A stretch of 64,000 bases of DNA from DATFVA01 sp963721075 (GCA_963721075.1 CAVRHV010000007.1:62001-126000), one strand, 5' to 3'; positions 9,078 to 19,188 are shown, counted from the stretch's first letter. A program made the numbers and translations. Notes: generated by a model not told the origin, from the letters alone.

Positions 9078-9079
9078 AG

Positions 9080-9104
9080 GAGAGATGAGCCAGGCTCATC
9101 TCTC
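9080..9104. terminator. Hairpin between convergent genes
   Basis: An almost perfect palindrome (GAGAGATGAGCC / GGCTCATCTCTC, 11-12 bp stem) lies between the NSS small subunit (plus) and the phosphofructokinase (minus). The following T-run is weak on both strands, so termination efficiency is uncertain. Confidence 0.55.
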
Positions 9105-9112
9105 TCTCTGAA

Positions 9113-10492
9113 TTAATGTGGAATGATGCCGTTCATTTCTTCGTGGTCATTGGCATCTTTTTCATCAGGTAGAAACGCTCTGTTAGTCTCAGTTGCAGCC
9201 AGACTGAATCTACCGTTTTCAAGATTTTTATAGAGCCTGTCATTTTCAATCAAATAATAAAACTGCTCTCTGAATTCCTCAAGAGAAATCCCGCATGTAG
9301 CTGCATACTTCGCAAGTTCGTGAGGATCTTCAAAATCGGCCTGGTTTAATCTCAGCATATAACGGCGTGCAACATAGAAGGATTCAGATGAAGGATCAAC
9401 CATTCTGACTTTAGTTTTACCGGTAACCGGATCAAGAATATCCTTAAAGTAAAGAGGGACAAAATGACCATTCTGAATAGAAACCATAGCTCCGGAACCA
9501 CCATTCAGCATAAACTGTGCGGCTGAAAATCCCAGATCCCTTGTGTATTCCATATCAAACGGGATAGGATCGGCGCAGCGCAGCTCGTAACCGATATTTT
9601 TTGCAACAATGGTAGTTTTCAGATTATAGGATTTCAGTTTCTCCTGGACTTTATATTTAAGTATCTCTCCGAAATTTATTTCTGCGATTCGGATGTTATC
9701 GTGTGCATCTCTTTCAACATCAACAAGAGCCTGAAGATCATCCTGTGCCAGGTGTTCTACCAAACCTTCAGCAAGAATCGCGACTCCATCCGATTTCCCA
9801 TAACTCATTCTTTTAACTATTGCACCAACAAGCACATCAACCATGTGTGAAAGTTTTATTGTAGGACCGGGAAATTCTTCAGGAATAACAGTCAATGTAG
9901 CTCCTGCTGCTTTACCAATACCAAGAGCAAGATGTCCAGCTTTCCTGCCCATTGAAACTACGAAATACCAGCGCGAAGTAGTCTGCGCATCAACCATCAG
10001 ATTTTTAACCACTTCAACACCTATATGTCTGGCGGTCTGGAAGCCGAATGTAGGGATACCATGAGGCAGATCAAGATCATTGTCTATAGTCTTCGGAACA
10101 TGTACTACTTTAATTCTACCCGCTGCCATTTCATCCACTTTAAGGGCACTGTATGCCGTATCATCACCACCTATGGTGATAAGTTTATCAACATTCAGTC
10201 GAAGAAGAGAGGTTACTGTATTCTCAAGATGTTTTTTATCTTTCGTCGGATTTGAGCGGGATATTCCTATATATGATCCACCTCTGAAGTGAATACGACT
10301 CACATTCTGGATAGTGAGATTTTTCACATGAGTGATATCTCCCTGCATAAGCCATTTGAAACCATCCCTGATTCCAATTACCTCGATACCTTCAAGTCCC
10401 GCCCTAATTGTTGCTGCTCCTATAACACTATTTATACCAGGCGCAGGACCTCCGCCCACGAGTATTGCAAGTTTTTTGGGTGCAATTGACAT
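9113..10492 (-). CDS. pfp: 6-phosphofructokinase, probably PPi-dependent
   Basis: The 459-residue protein has the PFK fold: GGGPAPGIN near residue 13, GGDDT at 108-112, PKTIDND at 133-139 and MGR at 181-183. The Asp in GGDD (ATP enzymes have GGDG) and the Lys in PKTIDND (ATP enzymes have PGTIDND) are the two residues known to mark PPi-dependent enzymes. It should catalyse the reversible phosphorylation of fructose 6-phosphate using pyrophosphate, so it could serve glycolysis and gluconeogenesis. I chose the ATG at 10492 because AGGAGAAGGAAGAG directly precedes it; a TTG 21 bp upstream would place that site inside the gene. Confidence 0.88.
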   Translation of the reverse strand: MSIAPKKLAILVGGGPAPGINSVIGAATIRAGLEGIEVIGIRDGFKWLMQGDITHVKNLTIQNVSRIHFRGGSYIGISRSNPTKDKKHLENTVTSLLRLNVDKLITIGGDDTAYSALKVDEMAAGRIKVVHVPKTIDNDLDLPHGIPTFGFQTARHIGVEVVKNLMVDAQTTSRWYFVVSMGRKAGHLALGIGKAAGATLTVIPEEFPGPTIKLSHMVDVLVGAIVKRMSYGKSDGVAILAEGLVEHLAQDDLQALVDVERDAHDNIRIAEINFGEILKYKVQEKLKSYNLKTTIVAKNIGYELRCADPIPFDMEYTRDLGFSAAQFMLNGGSGAMVSIQNGHFVPLYFKDILDPVTGKTKVRMVDPSSESFYVARRYMLRLNQADFEDPHELAKYAATCGISLEEFREQFYYLIENDRLYKNLENGRFSLAATETNRAFLPDEKDANDHEEMNGIIPH

Positions 10493-10538
10493 CTCTTCCT
10501 TCTCCTTCTTCAATCTTCTCTTCTAATTAGTTCTTATG

Positions 10539-12722
10539 TTATAATACTTTTAATTTTGCAAATTTCAGCATCAGCTGTTTAACATTATTACCCTCAAAAA
10601 TTACCGTAGCCTTCTGCATATCTCCTGATCCTGTTACCTGCGTAACCCTCCCCAGTCCGAATTTATCGTGCATAACCTTACTTCCGGGTTTTAAAGTGCG
10701 GCTATCCTGATTAAAATCTTCATAGTCTACATTCTCGAAATATTCATAATACATTTCTTTTTTTGACTTCCGGTTGGAAGACTTACGGCCAATACCCCCA
10801 TTTACCTCTGTAAAAGTTGCCGGCTCCAGTTCATCAATAAATCTTGAACGGCTCTGGTAAGCAACTTCACCGAAACGGTAACGACTTCTTGCATGAGAAA
10901 TATATACTTTCTGTTTCGCTCTGGTAACGGCCACATAAAATAACCTTCTTTCCTCCTCAACCGTAGCTTCAGTACTAAAACGATTTGAGAGAGGGAATAT
11001 ATCTTCTTCACAACCGGTTACAAAAACAATCGGGAACTCCAATCCTTTAGCGCTGTGAATAGTCATCATAGTAACGACATTTTTTTCATCTTCATACATA
11101 TCTATATCTGCAATCAAAGATACATCTTCTAAGTATTGTTCAAGTTGAGCATCATCATTCGAATTGGAGAAATCGCTTAAAGCAGATAACAGTTCGTTAA
11201 TATTTTCCCAGCGGGCGAGAGATTCAGGAGTATTTTCTTCTTTAAACATTCTTAAAACACCGAGTTCGTCGACAAGTGCGCGTGACAGTTCGCCGACTGA
11301 AAGTTTATCCTTCAACTCTATATACTTATCGAGCAGTACTTTAAATCCTTTTACGTTCTTCTGAATTCTTTCCTTGATATCAATAACCTCGAATACCCTT
11401 GTCATAGTTTCAAATAAGGAAATATCATGCTTGCGGGCAAAGGCAATCATTCTTTTAATTGTCGTACTTCCTATACCTCTTTGAGGAAAATTCATTATTC
11501 TCAAGAGACTTTCCTCATCCTCCTGATTGGCAAGGACCCTGAGATAAGCTACTATATCCTTAACTTCTTTTCTCTTATAGAATTCGATACCACCGACAAT
11601 GTTATATGGGATCTTTTCCCTTCTAAAAATATCCTCGAGAGCACGTGACTGAGCATTAGTTCTGTATAATATCCCAAAATCCTTAAGCGATAGTTTCTTC
11701 TTAGAAATTTCCTGTTTTATAAACTTTGCGATTTGATAAGCTTCATCTTTTTCATCAGCGCATTTTACAAGGGTAAGAAGCTCACCGTCATTATTTTCTG
11801 TCCATAATGTCTTTATCAGCTGCTCTTTATTATGTTTAATTACCGAATCGGCTGCTGCCAGGATCGTCTTTGTTGACCGGTAATTCTGTTCAAGCTTATA
11901 TATTTTGTGTTTGGGAAAATCTTTCTGAAAATCAACCATATTACCGATATTCGCACCCCGCCAGCTGTAGATACTCTGCGCATCATCTCCTACAACAGAG
12001 ATTTTTCCATCTTTCGTAACCAATAACTTAATCAACTCGTATTGAGCTTTGTTTGTATCCTGAAATTCGTCAACGAGGATATATTCAAATTTCTTTTTGT
12101 ATTTACTCAACACTTTCTGGTTAGAGTTAAACATTTCAATCGGTTTTAAAAGAAGATCCTCAAAATCCATTGAGTTGTTAGTCGTAAGTCTTTTCTGATA
12201 TTCTTCATATATATCGGCAATCTTTTCTTCAATGAATTCACCTTTATGCTTTTTCCTGAACTCTGCGGGCATTAGCATATGGTTCTTCATAAAACTGATT
12301 CTGTGTTTAACAGAATTTGGAGTTACAGAATCGAGGTCTATATTCAGATTCGAAATTATATTTTGAACAAGAGAGAGAGAATCTTCCGCATCATAGATTG
12401 AAAAATTCTGTTCATAATTAATATGTTTGGATTCAATTCTGAGAATCCTGGCAAAGATGGAGTGAAATGTTCCCATCCATAAAGAATCCGCTTTACTACC
12501 TATAAGCTGGCGAATCCTCTCTTTCATTTCATTAGCAGCCTTATTCGTAAAGGTCAATGCAAGAATAGAATCCGGAGAGTACCCTTTTTCAATAAGATAT
12601 GCAATTTTATAAGTTAAAACCTTGGTTTTTCCTGATCCGGCACCTGCAACAATCATCTGTGGGCCATCAAGGTATTCAACGGCTGATTTTTGGTCTTTAT
12701 TTAATTCTTTTAGGTTTACCAT
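10539..12722 (-). CDS. pcrA: UvrD/PcrA-type superfamily 1 DNA helicase
   Basis: All SF1A helicase motifs are visible in order: Q-motif (LNKDQKSAVEYLDGP), Walker A GAGSGKT, FTNKAA (Ia), VDEFQDTN (II), GDDAQSIYSWRGA (III), QNYRS (IV), MTIHSAKGLEFPIVFVTG (V) and RRLFYVAVTRAK (VI). The C-terminus (KVMHDKFGLGRVTQVTG) is the Tudor-like domain that binds RNA polymerase in PcrA. It unwinds DNA 3'-5' in excision repair, replication and transcription-coupled repair. The length (727 residues) is normal. The ATG at 12722 fits the family start; a TTG at 12749 is in frame. It is 46 bp upstream of pfp on the same strand. Confidence 0.95.
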   Translation of the reverse strand: MVNLKELNKDQKSAVEYLDGPQMIVAGAGSGKTKVLTYKIAYLIEKGYSPDSILALTFTNKAANEMKERIRQLIGSKADSLWMGTFHSIFARILRIESKHINYEQNFSIYDAEDSLSLVQNIISNLNIDLDSVTPNSVKHRISFMKNHMLMPAEFRKKHKGEFIEEKIADIYEEYQKRLTTNNSMDFEDLLLKPIEMFNSNQKVLSKYKKKFEYILVDEFQDTNKAQYELIKLLVTKDGKISVVGDDAQSIYSWRGANIGNMVDFQKDFPKHKIYKLEQNYRSTKTILAAADSVIKHNKEQLIKTLWTENNDGELLTLVKCADEKDEAYQIAKFIKQEISKKKLSLKDFGILYRTNAQSRALEDIFRREKIPYNIVGGIEFYKRKEVKDIVAYLRVLANQEDEESLLRIMNFPQRGIGSTTIKRMIAFARKHDISLFETMTRVFEVIDIKERIQKNVKGFKVLLDKYIELKDKLSVGELSRALVDELGVLRMFKEENTPESLARWENINELLSALSDFSNSNDDAQLEQYLEDVSLIADIDMYEDEKNVVTMMTIHSAKGLEFPIVFVTGCEEDIFPLSNRFSTEATVEEERRLFYVAVTRAKQKVYISHARSRYRFGEVAYQSRSRFIDELEPATFTEVNGGIGRKSSNRKSKKEMYYEYFENVDYEDFNQDSRTLKPGSKVMHDKFGLGRVTQVTGSGDMQKATVIFEGNNVKQLMLKFAKLKVL

Positions 12723-12911
12723 ACATCCATTCTGATTTTTAAGATGCAAATATAAATATTTGCATTCCGAATAAAAAGGTAAGAAATAAGTGGAATTGAT
12801 AAATCCTGCCCAAATCAGGGGAAGATTCTTAGAGTAATTTGTTGCAGTTCCTTTTATTTCTTACATTTATGAATAATATCAAATTAAACTATTAAAAATT
12901 GAGGGATGATT

Positions 12912-13406
12912 ATGTTTAAAGATAAAATCCAGAAGGCTTTGAATGCTCAGATGAACCTTGAATTATCCTCTTCCTATCTTTATCTGGCTATGGCAGCTTA
13001 TTTCGAATCGGAAAATCTGAACGGATTTGCTCAGTGGATGAAAATTCAGTCGGGCGAGGAGTATGCTCATGCAATGAAAATTTACGGTTATATTAACCAG
13101 AGAAATGGCCGGGTAAATCTATCAAAAATTGATGCCCCAAAAAGTGAGTGGAAAGATGCTGCAGAAGTATTTGCAGAAACCCTGAAGCATGAACAGAAAG
13201 TTACCAAAGCCATTGATGATATTGTTGATCTTACTATAACCGAAAAGGATCATGCAACTAACACTTACCTTCAGTGGTTCGTGACAGAACAGGTTGAAGA
13301 GGAAGCAACCGCAATGAACATCCTTGATAAAATCAAGATGGTAGGTGATAATAAAAACGGTTTGTTCCTGCTCGACAGAGAATTGGGTATGAGAGCAGCA
13401 GGCTGA
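12912..13406 (+). CDS. ftnA: Ferritin, bacterial non-haem type
   Basis: A 164-residue four-helix ferritin. The ferroxidase-site residues are visible: Glu in MNLELSSSYLYLAM, Glu and His in GEEYAHAMK, Glu in KHEQKV and Gln in WFVTEQVEEE. It should assemble into a 24-mer that oxidises Fe2+ and stores it as mineral. The ATG at 12912 lies 6 bp after GAGGG and is preferred over the ATG at 12906, which touches that site. It is monocistronic, ended by the hairpin at 13432-13467. Confidence 0.93.
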   Translation: MFKDKIQKALNAQMNLELSSSYLYLAMAAYFESENLNGFAQWMKIQSGEEYAHAMKIYGYINQRNGRVNLSKIDAPKSEWKDAAEVFAETLKHEQKVTKAIDDIVDLTITEKDHATNTYLQWFVTEQVEEEATAMNILDKIKMVGDNKNGLFLLDRELGMRAAG

Positions 13407-13431
13407 TTAGCTTATTTCTAAGTAACAAAGC

Positions 13432-13467
13432 AAAAAAAAGGCGGTCGATTGACCGCCTTTTTTTATC
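13432..13467. terminator. Bidirectional rho-independent terminator
   Basis: AAAAAAAAGGCGGTC-GATT-GACCGCCTTTTTTT: an 8-bp GC-rich stem with A/T runs on both sides, between ferritin (plus) and nuoF (minus). It should end both transcripts, and so marks the 3' end of the nuo operon after nuoF. Confidence 0.93.
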
Positions 13468-13479
13468 ATTCCAAAATAA

Positions 13480-14804
13480 TTAATGTTTAATTTCCGAAAC
13501 CGGTATTGCAGTATGTCTCATCGAATGTACTTTATTAGCAACCGGGAGTTCAACGGTATCCTTAACCCGTGCTTCAAAGTAATCGCGAAATCTCTGTACC
13601 ATATATTTAACCGGCCATGCAGCAGCTTCTCCGAGAGCACAAATTGTGTTGCCCTCAATATTATTTGCCACCGAGATAAGCAGATCAATATCGCTTTTAG
13701 AACCTTCGCCTCTTAATATCCTGTTAAGGATTTTCAGCATCCAGCCGGTTCCTTCACGGCACGGGGTACATTGACCACAGCTTTCATGATAATAGAATTT
13801 AGTAATTCTGGCTAAGAACTTTAACCAGATCAGTATCTTCATCCATTACCATAACGCCCGCGGTTCCTATCGCTGAGCCAACTGTTTTAAGAGATTCAGC
13901 ATCCATTTTAACACCTTCTATCTGATCACCTCTTAATGGGGGCATAGAGGATCCGCCGGGAATTACGCACAAAACTTTTTTATTACCCGGAACACCTCCG
14001 CCGTATTTATAAATCAGATCGGTAAGAAGAGTGCCGGAGGGAAGTTCATAAACACCGGGCTTGTTAATATGTCCACTCAAACCATAAAGTATGGTTCCGG
14101 GGTGTTTGGGTTCGCCTATCTTCGAAAACCATTCCCACCCTTTATTTATGATAGCGGGAACATTTGTTATCGTCTCTACATTGTTAATTGTAGTTGGACA
14201 ACCCCATAATCCGAACTGGGCCGGGAACGGAGGTTTAACTCTGGGATAGCCTCTCTTCCCTTCTATAGAATTCATCAGAGAAGATTCCTCTCCGCAAATG
14301 TAAGCGCCGGCTCCTTTATGAATATAAATTTCGCAGGAAAAGTCGGTGCCGAAAGTTTCCTTCATTTTCTCGCCCACAAATCCCTTTGAATAGGCATCAT
14401 CCAGTGCTTTTTGAAGAAGTTTAATCCATTTATGATACTCGCCGCGTATATAAATATAAGTAACTTTCGCTCCGATGGCGTAGCTTGTAATTAATATTCC
14501 TTCAATAAGCTGATGAGGATTGAATTCAAATATCTGTCTGTCTTTAAATGATCCCGGCTCGCTCTCATCACCGTTTACACATAAATACTTAGGTTTATCT
14601 GTAGTTTTCGGCATAAAGCTCCATTTAAGTCCAGCCGAAAAGGCAGCACCGCCGCGGCCCCGTAGTCCGGATTTTTTAACCTGGTCAATTAATATCATCA
14701 GGCGACTGACTTAAAGCTTTTTTTATTGCGGTAAATCCGCCGTTCTGCAGATAAACATCTATTAAGTGAATATCTTTTATATCAGGAAGAACGATTTTTT
14801 CCAT
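13480..14804 (-). CDS. nuoF: NADH-quinone oxidoreductase subunit F, two frameshifts
   Basis: NuoF carries FMN, the NADH site and one 4Fe-4S cluster of complex I. Visible are SGLRGRGGAAF and GDESEPGSFKDR (FMN/NADH site), GAGAYICGEESSLMNSIEG, and the cluster motif ESCGQCTPCREG. The start ATG at 14804 lies immediately after the nuoE stop. The frame breaks twice, each time by one extra base: near 14692 (SPDDI then IDQVKKSG) and near 13813 (DLVKVL then ARITKFYYHE). Corrected, the protein is about 440 residues, normal for the family, and no domain is missing. Sequencing error is more likely than inactivation. Confidence 0.9.
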
Positions 14805-15289
14805 TTAATTCTTATTCTTTAGTGAGTCTAATATTTCAACAACTTTTTCTTTAGTAAGATTTTCATAATAATCTTCATTCACAGCAATCATAGGGGCTGT
14901 TCCGCAGGAACCCATACACTCAACTTCCTCCAGTGAAAAGGTCTGATCCTCAGTGACCTGCATATTATCAATACCAGTTTTTCTTTTACTTTATCATAAA
15001 GATCATATCCGCCGCGGAGCATACAGCTGACATTAGTGCAGACCTGTATGTGGTATTTCCCCATCGGTTTCTGATGATACATAGTATAAAAAGTTACCAC
15101 GCCCAGAACTTCCTCGGGAGTCATTTCGAGTATCGAAGCAACTTCTCTGATTACTTCATTTGATATGAATCCATTCTGTTCCTGCGCAAGGTAGAGGACG
15201 GGCATAACAGCAGGTTTTTTTACAGGGTATTTCTTAAGTATGTTGTCAATCTTCTGAAGATTTTCTTCTGAAAACTTAAAATTATTCAT
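14805..15289 (-). CDS. nuoE: NADH-quinone oxidoreductase subunit E, one frameshift
   Basis: NuoE is the thioredoxin-like 2Fe-2S subunit of the NADH-oxidising arm. The first part shows FSEENLQKIDNILKKYP, MTPEEVLGVVTFYTMY and the cluster cysteines in VCTNVSCMLRGG. Near 14973 one G appears to be missing; the next frame continues GIDNMQVTEDQTFSLEEVEC then MGSCGTAPM, supplying the other two cluster cysteines, and ends at 14805 with a TAA directly abutting the nuoF ATG. I use the ATG at 15289, where family similarity begins; an in-frame ATG at 15337 would add 16 residues. Confidence 0.9.
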
Positions 15290-15403
15290 TATTAATTCTT
15301 TGTTTTTCTGGAACAGGTAAACCGCCGGAACGGTCATTTAATATTTTCTCTAAAAAACCAACAATTAGTTATCGGCAGTGACTGAAATTCCACCGGGGTT
15401 CTT

Positions 15404-16657
15404 TTATTTATCGGCTTCTCCCATAATAGGATCGATGCTTCCGATAATAGCCACCACATCAGACACCATCTGCCCTTTTATTAAATGTGGAAGCGACTGG
15501 AGGTTTACCATCGAGGGGCTGCGGATCTTGCATCTCCAGGGACGGCCTTCGCCTTTACTGACAAGATAAAATCCAAGCTCACCTTTTGAACCTTCAATTG
15601 CATGGTAAATATCTCCTTCCGGAGGATTTATTCCGAAATTAACTATCATAAAATCATGTATCAGTTCCTCCATCTTGGTATAGATTTCAGTTTTATGTGG
15701 AAGAACCTTCTTAGGCTGATTGAGCAGTACTTCACCCTGAGGCATTTTATCCAGTATCTGCCTGACAATTTTGGCACTTTCTCTGGCTTCGTCAGCACGT
15801 ACAAAGTATCTGGCGAGTGAATCACCTTCGGGATATGTTACTACCTTAAAGTCCATGTCATTATAGAACAGATAAGGAGAATTTCTACGAATATCATATT
15901 CAACACCGCTTCCTCTAAGACTGGGGCCTGTCATTCCAAGATCTATAGCATCTTCAGCCGAGATGACGCCCGCTCCTTCAAGTCTTTCAATAAAAATTCT
16001 GTTAGTATTTATGAGACGCTCGCACTCGTCAAGATTTTCGTCAAACTGATCTATAAACCATTTAGTCTTAGCCAGGGCATCAGGCTGAGCATCATTCGCA
16101 ACTCCGCCGATACGCGTATAACTATTAGTGAACCTGGCGCCGCATAGTATATCCCAGATATCGAGTATTTTTTCACGCTCTCTCAATGTCCACAGAAATA
16201 CAGTAAGTGCTCCCACATCCATTGCCAAAGAACCGATAGCTACAAGGTGTGAAGCAATGCGTGCAAGTTCAGCAATCATCATCCTGATGTATTGAGCCCG
16301 CGGAGGTGCTTCAATACCAGCTAATTTTTCCACAGCAAGTACCCAGGCTACGTTATTTGCCATAGGAGAAAGATAATCGAGTCTGTCAGTATGAGGAATA
16401 AACTCATAATAGCTCATATTTTCGGCCATTTTTTCGTAGCCCCGGTGCAGATAACCCAATTCAGGGACACTGGCTATTACCGTCTCACCATCCAGTCTCA
16501 GGAGTACACGCAGAACTCCATGAGTGGCCGGATGCTGGGGCCCCATATTCAGCACCATCTCATTTTCAAGGGCATCATCAACGCTGATATCGGAATCCGC
16601 ACCTAAAAGCGCTTCAATTATCTTAGGATGAACTTCGTCTTTAGTCAGTTTAGGCAT
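15404..16657 (-). CDS. nuoD: NADH-quinone oxidoreductase subunit D
   Basis: The complete 417-residue 49-kDa-type subunit that helps form the quinone pocket. Recognisable blocks are NMGPQHPATHGVLR, ELGYLHRGYEKMAE, DRLDYLSPMANN, MTGPSLRGSG and GRPWRCKIRSPSMVNLQSL. The C-terminus DPIMGEADK is close to the usual DPVMGEVDR. It is not fused to nuoC. It lies 6 bp after nuoC, so it is translated from the same message. Confidence 0.97.
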   Translation of the reverse strand: MPKLTKDEVHPKIIEALLGADSDISVDDALENEMVLNMGPQHPATHGVLRVLLRLDGETVIASVPELGYLHRGYEKMAENMSYYEFIPHTDRLDYLSPMANNVAWVLAVEKLAGIEAPPRAQYIRMMIAELARIASHLVAIGSLAMDVGALTVFLWTLREREKILDIWDILCGARFTNSYTRIGGVANDAQPDALAKTKWFIDQFDENLDECERLINTNRIFIERLEGAGVISAEDAIDLGMTGPSLRGSGVEYDIRRNSPYLFYNDMDFKVVTYPEGDSLARYFVRADEARESAKIVRQILDKMPQGEVLLNQPKKVLPHKTEIYTKMEELIHDFMIVNFGINPPEGDIYHAIEGSKGELGFYLVSKGEGRPWRCKIRSPSMVNLQSLPHLIKGQMVSDVVAIIGSIDPIMGEADK

Positions 16658-16663
16658 ATTCTA

Positions 16664-17155
16664 TTAATCTTTTTTTGGTAATGGAAGACTTCCGGGTATT
16701 CCCATCAATGGAAAATCTTTTCTTAATGGATGATATTCAAAATCCTCCGGCATATACATCCTGCGAAGATCAGGGTGATTGTTAAAAATTATACCGAACA
16801 TATCATAGGTTTCCCGTTCAAGCCAGTTCGCTGTTCTCCATACAGCTGATACTGTGTCAATGCTGCAATCTGATTCATCGATGTCAGCTTTTAGTCTAAG
16901 CCTGAAATTATGTTTTAACGAAAAGATATGATAAACAACAGTAAACCTGTACTTCCTTTTCGCCCAATCAATTGCAGTGACATCTTCGCATAAGCGGAAA
17001 TCCAATTCCGGATCTTCTTTTAGAAAACGGCAGATCTTGGTTATATGTTCTTTATCAAATTTCACCGACAAATCACCGCGGTAGTCGACAACATCAAACT
17101 TCACCTGCGGAAAGTTTTCCCGGAGTTTCTGAGGAATAAGTTCTTTTAGATTCAT
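16664..17155 (-). CDS. nuoC: NADH-quinone oxidoreductase subunit C
   Basis: A 163-residue 30-kDa-type subunit of the peripheral arm. The family signature ERETYDMFGIIFNNHPDLRR is present, followed by MYMPEDFEYHPLRKDFPLMG near the C-terminus. It is a separate gene between nuoB (3 bp away) and nuoD (6 bp away). Confidence 0.96.
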   Translation of the reverse strand: MNLKELIPQKLRENFPQVKFDVVDYRGDLSVKFDKEHITKICRFLKEDPELDFRLCEDVTAIDWAKRKYRFTVVYHIFSLKHNFRLRLKADIDESDCSIDTVSAVWRTANWLERETYDMFGIIFNNHPDLRRMYMPEDFEYHPLRKDFPLMGIPGSLPLPKKD

Positions 17156-17158
17156 ATA

Positions 17159-17680
17159 TTAGTTATTCTGTAAGACGTTTAGCTCAGGAAGTTTTTTATC
17201 CTGAAAATCTCTTGCTTTCGTTTTTCCGATTTTATCCTGAATCTGAATTAATGCATTTAAAAGATTATCAGGACGAGGCGGGCAGCCTGCCAGGTAAATA
17301 TCTACAGGAAGGAACTGATCTATTCCCTGAACGACATTGTATGACCTGTACATTCCGCCTGATGAAGTACAGGCACCCATTGCAATTACCCATTTAGGAT
17401 CGGGCATCTGATCATAAATTTTTCTTACGACGTGGGCCATTTTATATGTCACTGTTCCCGCTACAATCATAAGATCGCATTGGCGGGGAGTAAATCTCAT
17501 AACTTCTGACCCAAACCTTGCAATATCATATTTGGGATCGCCAGAAGCCATCATTTCGATAGCGCAGCAGGAAATACCCATCGGCATCGGCCAGACCGAA
17601 CTCTCGCGGGACCAGGCAGCCAGGGCATCAATTGTTGTGGTTATAAATCCTTCTTCTTTTAACTTAGCCTCTAATCCCAT
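17159..17680 (-). CDS. nuoB: NADH-quinone oxidoreductase subunit B
   Basis: The 173-residue subunit that carries cluster N2, the last electron carrier before quinone. Its ligands are visible as C38 and C39 (GISCCAIEMM), C104 (GACTSSGGMY) and C133 (AGCPPRPDNL). Its start overlaps the end of nuoA by 10 bp, so the two are probably translationally coupled. Confidence 0.97.
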   Translation of the reverse strand: MGLEAKLKEEGFITTTIDALAAWSRESSVWPMPMGISCCAIEMMASGDPKYDIARFGSEVMRFTPRQCDLMIVAGTVTYKMAHVVRKIYDQMPDPKWVIAMGACTSSGGMYRSYNVVQGIDQFLPVDIYLAGCPPRPDNLLNALIQIQDKIGKTKARDFQDKKLPELNVLQNN

Positions 17681-18039
17681 TTAAATCCGCCTTTCTTGTA
17701 TACATATAAGTATCCTAATTCAAGTACAACTAAAAAGATCAACATTGAAACAAACACTGAAAATCCGAATTCAGCGAACAGTCTTTTGAATTCAACTGCC
17801 CATGGATATACAAAAATAACTTCGAGATCAAAAATTATAAAGAGCATAGCCACCAGGTAATATTTTACGGATATTCTTTCCCGGGTTGTTCCGACAGGTT
17901 TCATACCACTTTCATAAGTGGAAAGTTTCTCTTTTGTTGGTCTTTGGGGACCGAATATACCGGATGACAATGCGGTTCCTACGGCAAATACAAGCGCGAA
18001 ACCAATTACTAGAAAAACAGGTATATATTGTTCAATCAT
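17671..18039 (-). CDS. nuoA: NADH-quinone oxidoreductase subunit A
   Basis: A small membrane subunit (122 residues) with three helices and the loop motif YESGMKPVGTTRERISVKYY that faces the quinone channel. It is the first gene of the nuoABCDEF run; the 160-bp divergent gap upstream should contain its promoter. I use the ATG at 18039; a GTG at 18042 directly precedes it. Confidence 0.95.
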   Translation of the reverse strand: MIEQYIPVFLVIGFALVFAVGTALSSGIFGPQRPTKEKLSTYESGMKPVGTTRERISVKYYLVAMLFIIFDLEVIFVYPWAVEFKRLFAEFGFSVFVSMLIFLVVLELGYLYVYKKGGFKWD

Positions 18040-18203
18040 CACATTTTTTACGATTTTTGAATATTAAAGTTATCCAAAAAAAGCCATTTTGTCAATTTAA
18101 ACTGAGCTGTACCTGATGTGTTTCAAATCAGGGTCCATGAGGATTTTACGACTTTATTGTTAACTATTATGGGTTTATTTTTCGTAAAATTTTCAGGTTT
18201 TTT

Positions 18204-19188
18204 TTGTTGTTTCTAAAAAAATATTTACCTCTGTTACTATATGCGGTGTTGTTACTTCCGGGATGCGAACGAAACGCACCAACTGAAACTTCGGGAGACG
18301 GTCTTCCACCAGCCGTACCTACCAACGTTAAAATTTACTCCGCCTTTGATGGTGAGATTGAAATAGTATGGCATGCCAATGTCGAAATAGATCTGAAAGG
18401 CTATAACATCTACAGAAGTATGGATAGCACTCATTTCAGTCTGATCGATTTTTCCGATCAAAATTATTACCTCGATGATTCACTTAATTATGACGAAAAA
18501 TATTATTACCGTGTGACAGCTATTGACATCGAGAACAGGGAAAGCAATCCGTCACCCACGGTCAGTGCGATACCTAAAAACATTTACGAGCCTTTTGCCC
18601 CGAGATTTCTGCAGATAAATGCAAGAAACTGGATTGGAGAAAAATCAGTTTATCTAACCTGGGATCCGGGCTATGAGACTGATATTGCCGGCTTCTATAT
18701 TTACAGAAGCACTACCCCCGGATTTATTCCAGACAGTACAAATATAAATGGGTTTTCAGAGAGCTGCGGGTTATTCCGATACATCAGCTCTTTCCCTTCT
18801 TACAACTTATTTTTATAAGGTAATTGCTGTTGATAGAGGAAATCTCAGAAGCTCCCCCAGCAGCGAGGTCAGTGATATAATTCTGCCGATGGCAGGAGCT
18901 GTTTCACCTGTCGGTACAGTAAAAACCAATATTCTTCAATTTAAATTTATAGCTCTACCAGTTGCCTCAACATATGAGATTACACTGCAGTCAAATCCTT
19001 ATTACGGTCAGATTTGGAGTAAGGTAATAAATACCAGTATTGTTGATGATACAATAAGCGTTGATTATGACGGTAATTATATTGATTATGGGGTAAGTTA
19101 TTACTGGAGAGTTGTAACTTATACTGAGGATAATTCAAATCCAAACAGTATTTCGCCTCTATATAATTTCGTACTTCAGCCCGAATAA
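18204..19188 (+). CDS. Fibronectin type III repeat lipoprotein, one frameshift
   Basis: The N-terminus is a lipoprotein signal (KKYLPLLLYAVLLLPGC, Cys as the lipidation site). Two fibronectin-III-like domains follow, each with a WHANVEIDLKGYNIYRS- or WDPGYETDIAGFYIYRS-type strand pattern, and a third beta-rich region with a YYWRVVTYT strand. One extra T near 18765 breaks the frame; the next frame continues AGYSDTSALSLLTTYFYKVI to the stop at 19188. The start appears to be TTG (18204 or 18207); no in-frame ATG fits. It should be a surface or periplasmic binding/scaffold lipoprotein; the partner is unknown. It precedes a beta-barrel gene on the same strand. Confidence 0.75.

Noticed and set aside
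9843..10526. Plus-strand ORFs opposite the phosphofructokinase
   Set aside because: They overlap a well-conserved gene, lack ribosome sites and have no recognisable domains.
13480..15289. nuoE and nuoF as true pseudogenes
   Set aside because: All catalytic and cluster motifs continue after the single-base breaks and the other nuo genes are intact.
18204..18818. The FN3 lipoprotein as a shorter gene ending at 18818
   Set aside because: The sequence continues in the next frame as the same domain type, so the stop is caused by the frame break.
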